Origin: Rhodoferax sp. BLA1
GTDB taxonomy: Bacteria > Pseudomonadota > Gammaproteobacteria > Burkholderiales > Burkholderiaceae_C
Direction: 5' to 3'
Assembly: GCF_013416775.1 (NCBI RefSeq)
Contig: NZ_SZVI01000008.1
Coordinates: 1 to 64,000 of the forward strand
Length of the DNA stretch: 64,000 nucleotides
The position numbers and the translations under genes were made by a program. Shown here piece by piece: positions 46,116 through 54,286 of this stretch. Within the stretch, counting starts at the first letter, position 1; the number at the start of each line of letters is the position of its first letter. The notes under the pieces were generated by a model. It was not told the DNA's origin. It made no database searches and worked only from the letters and a program-made list of their open reading frames with translations.

Positions 46116-47840
46116 TCAGGCCTTGGCCAGCACATACCGACCGGGCGCGGGCTCAATCACCTTGTGTTTGCCCTTGCCGTAGGTCTTGGGTGCGGCGATT
46201 TGTTTACCCGCCTGGGCTGCCAACCAGGTCGACCAGTCGGTCCACCAGCTGCCAGGGTGTTCCACCGCGCCTTGCATCCACTCGTCATGGGTCTTGGGCA
46301 ACTTGTCGTCATCACGCACCCAGTAACAACGCTTGTTTTTGGCCGGTGGGTTGATCACCCCGGCAATGTGGCCCGAAGCCCCCATGACAAAACGCTTTTT
46401 GCCCGGCAGGTATTGCGTGGTGGCGTAGGCACCGTTGATCGGCACGATGTGGTCCTCGCGCGAGCCGTAGATGTACACCGGCATATCGACCTTGCCCAGG
46501 TCAACCTTCTGCCCACACACGGTGGCCTGGCCCGGCTTGGTGAGTTTGTTTTCCAGATAGGTGTTGCGCAGGTACCAGGCGTAGAACGGGCCTGGCAGGT
46601 TGGTGCTGTCGCTGTTCCAGTACAGCAGGTCAAACGGTGGCGGTGTTTCACCCTTGAGGTAGTTGCCCACCACATAGTTCCACACCAAGTCGTTCGGGCG
46701 CAAAAAGCTGAAGGTGGTGGCCAGATCGCCCCCCTTCATCAAGCCGCCCTTGCCCATTTCCAGTTCGCGGTATTTGACAAATGCCTCGTCGATGAACAGG
46801 TCCAGCACACCGGTGTCAGAAAAATCCAGCATCGAGGTCAGGAAGGTGGCACTGGCCACCGGCTTTTCACCACGCGCGGCCAGCACCGCCAGCGCGGTCC
46901 CGAGCATGGTGCCGCCCACACAAAAGCCCAGCGCATTGATGGTTTTGGAACCAGACACCTCCTGCGTCACCGTGATGGCCTTGATGACAGCGTTCTCAAT
47001 GTAGTCGTCCCAGGTGGCTTTGGCGAGGGAGGCGTCGGGGTTACGCCAGCTCACCAGGAAGGTGCGGTGACCCTGCGCTACCGCATATCGCACCACCGAG
47101 TTCTCCGGCTGCAGGTCCAGGATGTAGAACTTGTTGATACAGGGCGGCACCAGCAGGAAGGGTTTCTCGTAGACCTTGTCGGTCAGAGGTTTGTATTCGA
47201 TCAGCTGGAACAGCTCGTTCTCAAACACCACCGCACCTTCGGTGGTGGCCACGTTTTTGCCCACATGGAACAGGCTCTCATCGGTCATCGAGATGTGGCC
47301 TTGCTGCATGTCGTGCAACAGGTTTTGCAGGCCCTTGCTGATGCTCTCGCCATTGGTTTCCAGGGCTTTTTTCTGCGCTTCGGCGTTGAGCGCCATGAAG
47401 TTGCTGGGGGCAGCTGCGGCAGTGAGCTGCTCTACCGTGAAGCGGATGCGGGCACGGGTTTTGTCATCGGTGTCCACCGCGTCGGCCATGGCAGCCAGTG
47501 TCTTGGCATTGAGCAGATAAGCCGCAGCGGTGAAGGCTGCCATCGGATTGGCGGCCCAGGCCGGGTCGGCGAAACGCCGGTCTTTGAGCACATGCGCCCC
47601 TTTGAAGCTGTTGCTCCAGAGCTCGGTCGCATCTTTGAGAAACTGTTGCTGCAGCTCCTGCAGCTTGTCTGGCGAAAAGGACACCTGTGGCGGCTTGGTC
47701 GTGGGCGCCATCAGCTTGGCACCGGCCTGGCCCAGGTCCATGTTCTTGAACGACTCAAAGGCTTTGCCCCAGGTGTCAACCATGGATTGCTGGAACTGCT
47801 GCGCCGTTTGCAACCATTGTTGCTGTGTCTCTTCTTTCAT
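46116..47840 (-). CDS. phaC: Class I poly(3-hydroxyalkanoate) synthase PhaC
   Basis: 574 residues. The lipase-like box carries nucleophile Cys307 (ALGFCVGGTML). Asp lies in GSREDHIVP and His in MGASGHIAGVINPP. The N-terminal 100 residues are the variable helical part. It polymerises (R)-3-hydroxybutyryl-CoA on the granule surface. First gene of phaCAB; no phasin or regulator phaR lies beside it in this window. Confidence 0.96.
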   Translation of the reverse strand: MKEETQQQWLQTAQQFQQSMVDTWGKAFESFKNMDLGQAGAKLMAPTTKPPQVSFSPDKLQELQQQFLKDATELWSNSFKGAHVLKDRRFADPAWAANPMAAFTAAAYLLNAKTLAAMADAVDTDDKTRARIRFTVEQLTAAAAPSNFMALNAEAQKKALETNGESISKGLQNLLHDMQQGHISMTDESLFHVGKNVATTEGAVVFENELFQLIEYKPLTDKVYEKPFLLVPPCINKFYILDLQPENSVVRYAVAQGHRTFLVSWRNPDASLAKATWDDYIENAVIKAITVTQEVSGSKTINALGFCVGGTMLGTALAVLAARGEKPVASATFLTSMLDFSDTGVLDLFIDEAFVKYRELEMGKGGLMKGGDLATTFSFLRPNDLVWNYVVGNYLKGETPPPFDLLYWNSDSTNLPGPFYAWYLRNTYLENKLTKPGQATVCGQKVDLGKVDMPVYIYGSREDHIVPINGAYATTQYLPGKKRFVMGASGHIAGVINPPAKNKRCYWVRDDDKLPKTHDEWMQGAVEHPGSWWTDWSTWLAAQAGKQIAAPKTYGKGKHKVIEPAPGRYVLAKA

Positions 47841-47942
47841 GGGTTACCCTTTCTCAGCCAGGTTGATGACAAAACCCTAGTATGCTGGAAGAAGGCATTC
47901 GGCAAGCTGACAAACAAATCTGAAGTTTTAATACCCCTTTTT

Positions 47943-48245
47943 ATGTACCTCGTTCCCATTGCCTGGCTGTATGTGGCGCTGATGATGGCGCTGGCCGAAG
48001 CCACCAACAGCAACGGCACCGTGCTCGGTGCGGTCATCACGTTTGTATTTTATGGACTGCTGCCAGTTGGTCTGGTGGTGTACCTGATGGGCACGCCGGG
48101 ACGCAAACGTGCCATCAAGGCCAGAGAACAAGCCGAGCGGGTGGCCGCCAGCGCCGCAGCGCAGGCGCGGGCCTCAGATGTCGCGCCAAATGCAGACCGC
48201 CAGCCGACCGCTGACCCGGTCGCGCCGGTGCGAAAAGAACCGTGA
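47943..48245 (+). CDS. Small membrane protein, function unknown
   Basis: 100 residues. Two membrane helices (LVPIAWLYVALMMALAEA and VLGAVITFVFYGLLPVGLVV) are followed by a short basic loop (GRKRAIKAREQ) and an Ala/Pro-rich tail. The ATG at 47943 is the start; the open frame upstream to 46110 is antisense to phaC and not real. Its last 72 bp overlap the 3' end of the converging pgeF gene. I do not recognise a family. Confidence 0.75.
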   Translation: MYLVPIAWLYVALMMALAEATNSNGTVLGAVITFVFYGLLPVGLVVYLMGTPGRKRAIKAREQAERVAASAAAQARASDVAPNADRQPTADPVAPVRKEP

Positions 48246-48971
48246 GGCTTGTGTGACGGTGCACCAGTCGGCACTGCCGTCATTGCCATAGACCTGGGTG
48301 ATGCCCATACCTGCCAGCCGTTGACGCGCCAGCCCGGCCAGATTGGCCAGCCATTTGCCGCCACCCAGAGGGACAAACATCAACGCAGCCTGGGCGTCTT
48401 GCGTAACAAATGCGGCGCGCACTTCATCACCCACCTCAAAGGCTTTCGGACCAATACACGGGCCCAGCCACGCTATGACTTCTGTATCTACCTGCCCTTG
48501 ATCTATAAGGGCTAGAGCACAAAAAGACTGATAAGTTTGCTCCAGTACACCAACACCACTGTTCCCGGCCAAGCCACGCCAACCGGCATGTGCCGCACCC
48601 ACCCAGGCACCATTCCTGGTGGTAAACAGCACCGGCAAACAGTCCGCCACCATGATGGTGCAGGCAATACCAGGCACATCGGTGATGCAGGCGTCGGCCA
48701 CGCTGGCGTTGGGGGTGGTCACATCCAGGCGCAGCACCTCGGTGCCGTGCACCTGGGTCAGAAACACCGGCTGGGCACCGATGGCCTGTTGCAGGATGGC
48801 CCGGTTAGCCGCTACATGGGCCGGGTCGTCGCCCACATGGTCGCCCAGGTTCAGGCTGTCATAAGGCGCGTTGGAGACGCCACCCACTCGGGTGGTGCAC
48901 ACCGCGTGCACACCGGCTGGTGCGGGCCAGTCCGGTGTGAGCCAATCAGTGCGCGGCGTGGACCTTGTCAT
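48174..48971 (-). CDS. pgeF: Polyphenol oxidase/laccase-domain (YfiH/PgeF) protein
   Basis: 265 residues of the COG1496 fold. Metal/active-site residues: VHGTEVLRLD, VADCLPVLF and GAAHAGWRGLAGNSG. Known members are purine nucleosidases/phosphorylases or peptidoglycan editing factors that hydrolyse mis-incorporated L-Ser-type links. The start at 48971 lies inside the ycaO 3' end (26-bp overlap). Residues around FCALALIDQGQVDTE are encoded by a palindromic repeat, between the AHAGWRG motif and WLGPCIG. Confidence 0.88.
   Translation of the reverse strand: MTRSTPRTDWLTPDWPAPAGVHAVCTTRVGGVSNAPYDSLNLGDHVGDDPAHVAANRAILQQAIGAQPVFLTQVHGTEVLRLDVTTPNASVADACITDVPGIACTIMVADCLPVLFTTRNGAWVGAAHAGWRGLAGNSGVGVLEQTYQSFCALALIDQGQVDTEVIAWLGPCIGPKAFEVGDEVRAAFVTQDAQAALMFVPLGGGKWLANLAGLARQRLAGMGITQVYGNDGSADWCTVTQASRFFSHRRDRVSGRLAVCIWRDI
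48473..48525 (-). repeat. AGCCCTTAT palindromic repeat, copy J (inside pgeF)
   Basis: Reads TGTATCTACCTGCCCTTGAT then CTATAAGGGCTAGAGCACAA on the forward strand. On the coding strand it is translated Ala-Leu-Ala-Leu-Ile-Asp-Gln-Gly. Confidence 0.88.
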
Positions 48972-50673
48972 AGGCTTTGAGCAGTTGGTGGTGCATCTCA
49001 CAGCCCTCCAAAGCCAGACCAGGGGCGCTCAGACCCATGAAGCGGTCTTCCTGCATGATCAGCGCATGCGCCTGGGCCAGCGGACCGGCACCGTACAACA
49101 GTTCCAGCGCATCCAGGTACGGGCCGCTGTCGCCCATGTCAGCCAGGTGGATCAGGTTCTGGATACACGCGTAGATCGGTTTGCGCTGCGGGTTGAGCTG
49201 ATCAAAGTTCAGGATCCATTCGCAGCCTTCGAGCGTGGCAGCCTCGTCACCCACGGCCAGGGCCAGCAGGGTTTTGAGCTCACCCAGGCGCAGATCGGCC
49301 CAGAACGAACCGGCGTCGGCCGCCAGGCCAATCAACGCGGGCACTGGGCGATGGTCGGCCAGGTTGGACTCGTTGAGCGTCTCCAACAGGTCGGTGCACT
49401 CTTCGTCGTCGAGGTCGCTCAGGTTCAGAATGGCTTCGCGGATCGGGTTGGCGATGCTGTTGTTCTCGAACTCCAGGTCGTCGATCGGGTAGATCTCGGA
49501 CAGGCCCGGCACCAGGATGCGGCAGGCGTACACGCCCAGGTGGGTGAAGTCAGCCACATAGATGTCATGGCCATCGGCATGCAGGCGCTCCACACACCAG
49601 GCGTAGTCCTCGGCGGTGGTGGTGCTGAAGTTCCAGTCGACAAATTCATAGTCGGGCTGGTTGCCCAAAAACTTCCAGTGGATGACACCGCTGGAGTCGA
49701 CAAAATGGATCTCGATGTTGGTGGAGCTGGCGGTCTCGTCCAGATCAAAGCCCGGCGCCGGAAAGCCCGACAAGGCATCGAGCGCACGACCCTGCAACAG
49801 CTCGGTCAAGGCGCGTTCCAGCGCCACCTCAAAACGCGGGTGCGCGCCAAAGCTGGCAAAACAGCCCTGGTCCTGCGGGTTGAGCAGGGTCACATTCATC
49901 ACCGGGTACTGACCGCCCAGCGACGCGTCTTTCACCAGAATGCCAAAACCGGCCTCACGCAAAGCGGCGATGCCCTTGGCAATACGTGGGTAGCGTGCTA
50001 TCACGTCGTCTGGCACATCGGGCAGGCAAATGCCTTGACTGATGATGCGTGCCTTGATGGAGCGCTCAAAAATCTCGGACAGCGCCTGGGCGCGCGCTTC
50101 CATTTGCGTGTTGCCAGCCGACATGCCGTTGCTGACATACAGGTTGCCAATGATGTTGACCGGAAAATAGACGATGGCGCCGTCAGACTCACGCACATAG
50201 GGAATGGCGCAGATGCCACGCTCCTCGTTGCCGGAGTTGAACTCCACCAGGCGCTCAGCCTCGATGTCGCCTTGTGGGTTGTAGAGCGCCTGCAGCTCGG
50301 GCGTCAGCAGCGTGCTGGGCCAGCTGCCGTCTTCGGGCAGGGCAAACCAGCGCTCTTGCGGGTAGTGGACAAAGTCGCGGTTCGCCACATCTGGGCCGAG
50401 GTAAAAGTGGGTCCAGAAATAGTTGGTGGACAGACGTTCGACAAACTCGCCGAGTGCACTGGCCAGGCAAGCCAGACGGCTGGCGCCCTTGCCATTGGTG
50501 AACAGCAGCGGGCAGTCGCGGTCGCGGATGTGGACCGACCAAATGCCCTCCACCGGGTTGAGCCAGCTGCGTTCTTCAATGTGAAAGCCCAGTTGCTGCA
50601 GCTTGCCTTGCAGCGTGCTGATGGTGGACTCGAGGGCGGCGTCTTTGCCTGGGATAAACGTGGTGTTGTGCAT
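48946..50673 (-). CDS. ycaO: YcaO-domain protein, full-length E. coli YcaO type
   Basis: 575 residues, close to E. coli YcaO (586). The N-terminal YcaO ATP-binding fold includes NGKGASRLACLASALGEFVE and SNGMSAGNTQMEARAQALSE followed by IFERSIKA. The C-terminal 160 residues are helical. In E. coli YcaO is linked to RimO-dependent methylthiolation of ribosomal S12. No precursor peptide, dehydrogenase or E1-like partner lies beside it, so a RiPP role is not supported. The ATG at 50673 fits the family start (MHNTTFIPGKDA); the frame is open further up to 50757. Confidence 0.93.
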   Translation of the reverse strand: MHNTTFIPGKDAALESTISTLQGKLQQLGFHIEERSWLNPVEGIWSVHIRDRDCPLLFTNGKGASRLACLASALGEFVERLSTNYFWTHFYLGPDVANRDFVHYPQERWFALPEDGSWPSTLLTPELQALYNPQGDIEAERLVEFNSGNEERGICAIPYVRESDGAIVYFPVNIIGNLYVSNGMSAGNTQMEARAQALSEIFERSIKARIISQGICLPDVPDDVIARYPRIAKGIAALREAGFGILVKDASLGGQYPVMNVTLLNPQDQGCFASFGAHPRFEVALERALTELLQGRALDALSGFPAPGFDLDETASSTNIEIHFVDSSGVIHWKFLGNQPDYEFVDWNFSTTTAEDYAWCVERLHADGHDIYVADFTHLGVYACRILVPGLSEIYPIDDLEFENNSIANPIREAILNLSDLDDEECTDLLETLNESNLADHRPVPALIGLAADAGSFWADLRLGELKTLLALAVGDEAATLEGCEWILNFDQLNPQRKPIYACIQNLIHLADMGDSGPYLDALELLYGAGPLAQAHALIMQEDRFMGLSAPGLALEGCEMHHQLLKAYDKVHAAH

Positions 50674-50755
50674 GGGGCAAGGATAACAGTGGCCCGGTGG
50701 ACATCGGTGGGGGTGACTAGAATGGGTCTGTTCACCGAGAACCACCAGACCAATC

Positions 50756-50800
50756 ACCCTTCAGCCCTTATTGGGAAAGGGTCAACCGCTATCAATATTG
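50756..50800 (+). repeat. AGCCCTTAT palindromic repeat, copy K
   Basis: CTTCAGCCCTTATTGGGAAA then GGGTCAACCGCTATCAATAT. It lies 17 bp upstream of the ABM-monooxygenase start, in the divergent ycaO promoter region. Confidence 0.85.
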
Positions 50801-50816
50801 CTTAAAAGGCACCACC

Positions 50817-51119
50817 ATGATCCTCGAACTCGCTGACATCACGATCCACCCGCAGCACAACGCCGCTTTTGAAGAGGCTATCCAACGCGGTCTGAGCACC
50901 GTCATTGCCCATGCCAAAGGTTTTGAAGGTTTCAAGGTGAACCGCTGCATCGAGAACCCCCAGCGTTATGTGCTGCAGATCTTCTGGACCACACTCGAAG
51001 ACCACACCGTGGGTTTTCGCGAGTCGCCCGCTTTTGGTGAATGGCGCGCCATTGTCGGGCCGTTTTTTGTCAGCCCGCCAGTGGTGCAGCACTTTGATCT
51101 GGTGGCCAAATCGGCCTGA
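50817..51119 (+). CDS. Antibiotic biosynthesis monooxygenase (ABM)-domain protein
   Basis: 100 residues, one ferredoxin-like ABM domain. Begins MILELADITIHPQ, has the GFEGFKVNRC strand and FWTTLEDHTVGFRES (the W-x-x-x-x-x-H/F pattern of the family). Small members act on quinols, heme or aromatic substrates, often as dimers. It precedes a fumarylpyruvate-hydrolase-like gene by 45 bp, so a role in aromatic or quinone metabolism is plausible but not shown. Confidence 0.85.
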   Translation: MILELADITIHPQHNAAFEEAIQRGLSTVIAHAKGFEGFKVNRCIENPQRYVLQIFWTTLEDHTVGFRESPAFGEWRAIVGPFFVSPPVVQHFDLVAKSA

Positions 51120-51164
51120 AGCCCTCGTATTCCAAGCGCTTACAGCAACCAAAAAGAGAGCACC

Positions 51165-51860
51165 ATGAACTATGTTTTCCCGTCGGCTGCCGCCGTGACC
51201 GTGCCGGTGACGGGCAGCGATGCCCAGTTTCCGGTGCACCGCATCTACTGCGTGGCGCGCAACTATGAAGACCACGCCAAAGAGATGGGCCAGCTCAACC
51301 GCGAACCGCCGTTTTTCTTCATGAAACCTGCGGACGCTGTGCTGGTCTGCCAGCCCGGCCAGACAGCCCAACTGCCCTACCCCAGCCTGACCAACAATCT
51401 GCACCATGAGGTTGAGCTGGTGGTGGCGATGGGCACCGGTGGCCAGAACATCCCGGTTGAGCAGGCGCTGGGCCACATCTTTGGTTACGCCGTGGGGCTG
51501 GACATGACCCGGCGCGACCTGCAAAACGAGATGAAAAAGCAGGGTCGCCCCTGGTGCATCGGCAAGGGCTTCGATTTTTCGGCGCCGATCGGGCCAATCA
51601 CAGCCGCCAACGTGGTCCCGGGCATCCACAACGCAGACATCGGCCTGCAGGTCAACGGTGTGGCGCGTCAGAGCAGCCAGATCAGCCAGATGATCTGGAA
51701 CGTGGCCGAGACCATCGCACAGCTCTCCACCGCCTGGGCCTTGCAGCCCGGCGATCTGATCTACACCGGCACCCCGGCAGGTGTGGCGGCGGTGGTGCGG
51801 GGTGACCGCTTGCAGGCCAGCATCAGCGGGCTGAGCCCCATCACGCTGCAGGTGGTGTGA
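51165..51860 (+). CDS. Fumarylacetoacetate hydrolase-family protein, fumarylpyruvate hydrolase-like
   Basis: 231 residues. FAH metal site: YEDHAKEMG, LHHEVELVVAMG and DMTRRDLQNEMKKQGRPW. The ending YTGTPAGVAAVVRGD is typical of fumarylpyruvate hydrolases of gentisate degradation, which give fumarate and pyruvate. No gentisate dioxygenase is in the window, so the substrate is inferred. AAAGAGAGCACC precedes the ATG. Confidence 0.9.
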   Translation: MNYVFPSAAAVTVPVTGSDAQFPVHRIYCVARNYEDHAKEMGQLNREPPFFFMKPADAVLVCQPGQTAQLPYPSLTNNLHHEVELVVAMGTGGQNIPVEQALGHIFGYAVGLDMTRRDLQNEMKKQGRPWCIGKGFDFSAPIGPITAANVVPGIHNADIGLQVNGVARQSSQISQMIWNVAETIAQLSTAWALQPGDLIYTGTPAGVAAVVRGDRLQASISGLSPITLQVV

Positions 51861-51933
51861 CAAAGTGGGTTGAAAGCACTGGCCCATGCTGCGCTGTCAC
51901 AAGGCTGGCATGGTTTCAAATTACACTGGCAAC

Positions 51934-52479
51934 ATGCATCGTCCCCCCCTCCAACATTGCCGACAATGCGGCCACGCGGTGGAGTACCGCATCCCGGACG
52001 ACGGCGATACCAAAATACGCGCCGTCTGCCCGGCCTGCCGCACGGTGCACTACGACAACCCGCTCAACGTGGTTGGCACCATCCCCGTCTGGGGCAACAA
52101 GGTGTTACTGTGCAAACGCAACATCGAGCCGCGTTTTGGCAAGTGGACGCTGCCCGCAGGCTTCATGGAACTCAACGAAACCGTGGCCGAGGGTGCTGCC
52201 CGCGAGACGCTCGAAGAAGCCGGTGCGCAGTTCGAGATGGGGGAATTTTTCTCGCTGGTGAACATCGCCCGGGTTGGCCAAGTCCACCTGTTTTACCGGG
52301 CGCGCTTGCTCAGCGACCAGTTTGATCCCGGCTTTGAGACCATCGAGGCTCGCCTGTTCACCGAAGACGAGGTGCCCTGGGACGAGATCGCTTTCCGCAC
52401 CGTGGGCGAAACCCTCAAACGGTTTTTTGCCGACCAGCGCGCGGGTCAGTTCTCGATCCATGTCTTTGATATCACCTGA
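51934..52479 (+). CDS. Nudix hydrolase with N-terminal zinc ribbon
   Basis: 181 residues. The zinc ribbon has C-x2-C (HCRQCGH) and C-x2-C (VCPACRT). The Nudix box reads GFMELNETVAEGAARETLEE plus AG, with all catalytic Glu residues. The arrangement resembles NudC/YjaD-like or ADP-ribose-type enzymes cleaving NAD- or nucleotide-diphosphate links. The start is uncertain: ATG at 51934 (MHRPPLQHC) is used, and 51910 is possible. Confidence 0.87.
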   Translation: MHRPPLQHCRQCGHAVEYRIPDDGDTKIRAVCPACRTVHYDNPLNVVGTIPVWGNKVLLCKRNIEPRFGKWTLPAGFMELNETVAEGAARETLEEAGAQFEMGEFFSLVNIARVGQVHLFYRARLLSDQFDPGFETIEARLFTEDEVPWDEIAFRTVGETLKRFFADQRAGQFSIHVFDIT

Positions 52480-52580
52480 GCTACTGGCCAGCGCCGAGCT
52501 GTGGTTTTACCGCGCTGGCTGCTTTTTTGTCACCAGCATCCTGGACGACCCGGCCTGGCTGGCCTTGATGTTTTGTTAAC

Positions 52581-52636
52581 GTTTTACGGCTCAATCCCTT
52601 ATACAACAAGGGCTGGTAGCTATACATTTTGATAGA
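52581..52636 (+). repeat. AGCCCTTAT palindromic repeat, copy L
   Basis: ACGGCTCAATCCCTTATACA then ACAAGGGCTGGTAGCTATAC then ATTTTGATAG. It fills the gap before the exonuclease gene, ending three bases before its ATG. Confidence 0.88.
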
Positions 52637-52638
52637 CC

Positions 52639-54063
52639 ATGCCGCCTTGTTACGTCCTGCTTGACCTGGAAACCACCGGCGGCAACGCACAACGTGATCA
52701 GATCACCGAGATTGCCGCGGTGCGTGTGGAGCACGGCGTGGAAGTGGCACGCTGGAGCACCCTGGTCAACCCGGGCGTCCCTATCTCCAGCTTCATCGAA
52801 CAACTCACCGGCATCAGCAACGCGATGGTGGCCGATGCACCCCGCTTTGACGAGGTGGCACCCCAGCTGCTGAAACTGCTGGACGGTGCGGTGCTGGTGG
52901 CGCACAACGTGCGTTTTGACCACGGCTTCTTGCTGCACGCCCTGGCGCGTTTGGACGTGGCCCTGCGCAGCAAGACCCTGTGTACCGTGCGCCTGTCACG
53001 TCTGCTCTACCCTGGCGTCAAAGGCCATGGGCTGGACGCCATCATGCAGCGCCACGGCATCAGCACCGAATCACGCCACCGCGCTTTGGGCGACGTGCTG
53101 GTGATGCAAACCTGGCTGGCGCAGGTCACCCAGCAGTTTGGCGCCGAACATCTGCAGCGTCAGGCGCAGGTACTGTTACAAGGCAGCGCCGCGCTGCCAC
53201 CGCAACTTGACACCAACGTGGCCGACATCCCCGAAGGCCCGGGGGTCTACCTGTTTTACGGCGAGAGCGCACTGCCAATCTACGTGGGCAAAAGTGTCAA
53301 ATTGCGCAGCCGTGTCATGTCGCACTTCTCTGCCAGCAGCCGCGAGCAGCGCGAGATGCGCATTGCCCAGGAAATCCGCCGCATCGAATGGATCGAGACC
53401 GCAGGTGAAGTCGGCGCCCTGCTGCTCGAAGCCCGCCTGGTCAAACAACACCAGCCGCTGCACAACCGCCAGTTGCGCCGTGAGAACAACCTGTGCGCCT
53501 GGCGGCTGGATACCAACCCGAATGCCCGCCCGCCGCTAACGCTGGTGCGCGGCGCCGAGCTGAGCCCGCAGCAGTTTGGCAACCTCTACGGCCCGTACCG
53601 CTCGAAAAATCAGGCGCTGAGCCAGCTGCGCGAGCTGGCCGAACAACACCAGCTGTGCCTGCAGGCACTGGGTCTGGAATCCGGCAAAGGCCGCTGTTTT
53701 GCGCATCAGATCGGCCACTGCAAAGGCGTGTGCTGTGGCGAGGAAACGCCTGAGCGCCACCACCTGCGCCTGCAGCTGGCGCTGAGCGCCAACAAATTGC
53801 GCGTCTGGCCGTTTGGCGGACCGGTTGGCCTGCGTGAACACAACCCACACACCGGTCAAGCCGACATCCATATCTTTGACCAATGGTGCCACCTGGCCAC
53901 CGTGCGCAGCGACGAAGAACTGAATGAAGCCCTGCAAAGCCGCGCCGAGGTGCTGGCCTTTGACCTGGACAGCTACCGCCTGGCGCTCAAGTACTTGACG
54001 CCACCGGGCAAATCCGGCACCACGGTGGTGGAACTTGAATCCTTGAGGGAAAAAGACCTCTAG
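52639..54063 (+). CDS. DEDDh 3'-5' exonuclease fused to a GIY-YIG (UvrC/Cho-like) nuclease
   Basis: 474 residues. Residues 1-170 are a DnaQ/epsilon-type exonuclease: LLDLETTGG (D, E), AHNVRFDHGFL (D) and HRALGDVLV (H, D), all catalytic residues present. Residues about 198-280 form a GIY-YIG domain: GPGVYLFYGESALPIYVGKS and KLRSRVMSHF, as in UvrC/Cho. A Cys-rich stretch (CFAHQIGHCKGVCCGEE) follows, as in UvrC. This architecture is known in some bacteria as a putative repair nuclease. The stop codon TAG is contributed by repeat copy M, and no ribosome-binding site is visible because copy L abuts the start. Confidence 0.9.
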   Translation: MPPCYVLLDLETTGGNAQRDQITEIAAVRVEHGVEVARWSTLVNPGVPISSFIEQLTGISNAMVADAPRFDEVAPQLLKLLDGAVLVAHNVRFDHGFLLHALARLDVALRSKTLCTVRLSRLLYPGVKGHGLDAIMQRHGISTESRHRALGDVLVMQTWLAQVTQQFGAEHLQRQAQVLLQGSAALPPQLDTNVADIPEGPGVYLFYGESALPIYVGKSVKLRSRVMSHFSASSREQREMRIAQEIRRIEWIETAGEVGALLLEARLVKQHQPLHNRQLRRENNLCAWRLDTNPNARPPLTLVRGAELSPQQFGNLYGPYRSKNQALSQLRELAEQHQLCLQALGLESGKGRCFAHQIGHCKGVCCGEETPERHHLRLQLALSANKLRVWPFGGPVGLREHNPHTGQADIHIFDQWCHLATVRSDEELNEALQSRAEVLAFDLDSYRLALKYLTPPGKSGTTVVELESLREKDL

Positions 54064-54103
54064 CCCTTTGAATATAAGGGTGAGAAGCTATGGTCTAAAT
54101 AGC
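54050..54103 (+). repeat. AGCCCTTAT palindromic repeat, copy M
   Basis: AAAGACCTCTAGCCCTTTGA then ATATAAGGGTGAGAAGCTAT then GGTCTAAATAG. It supplies the TAG stop of the exonuclease/GIY-YIG gene. Confidence 0.87.
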
Positions 54104-54239
54104 GTCTTGGTTTTTTGAGTGTGGGCAGCGTTGGCCAACATGCCTGAAATGCACCTGAAGCTGCGTGGTTCACGCTGATCACCACCCTGCTACCAACCGT
54201 CTGGTCGTTCAAAACACCCAACAAACATCGGCCATGAAA

Positions 54240-54272
54240 AAAGGACTTGGCATTTCTGCTAAGTCCTTAATT
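54240..54272 (-). terminator. Terminator for tRNA-Val
   Basis: On the reverse strand: AAGGACTTAGC, loop, GCCAAGTCCTTTTTT. It lies 15 bp beyond the CCA end of tRNA-Val. Confidence 0.8.
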
Positions 54273-54286
54273 TTTTTGGGTATTCA

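Noticed and set aside
46110..47940. Very long forward open frame (over 600 codons) across the PHA synthase gene
   Set aside because: It is antisense to phaC, composed of His/Gly/Val-rich shadow sequence. Only its last 100 codons (from 47943) look like a real gene.
48946..50673. YcaO as part of a RiPP (thiopeptide/azoline) cluster
   Set aside because: The protein matches the full-length E. coli YcaO type, and no precursor peptide, SagB-like dehydrogenase or E1-like partner lies beside it.
50802..51887. 361-codon reverse frame across the ABM and FAH genes
   Set aside because: Antisense to two genes with clear family motifs; no recognisable domain of its own.
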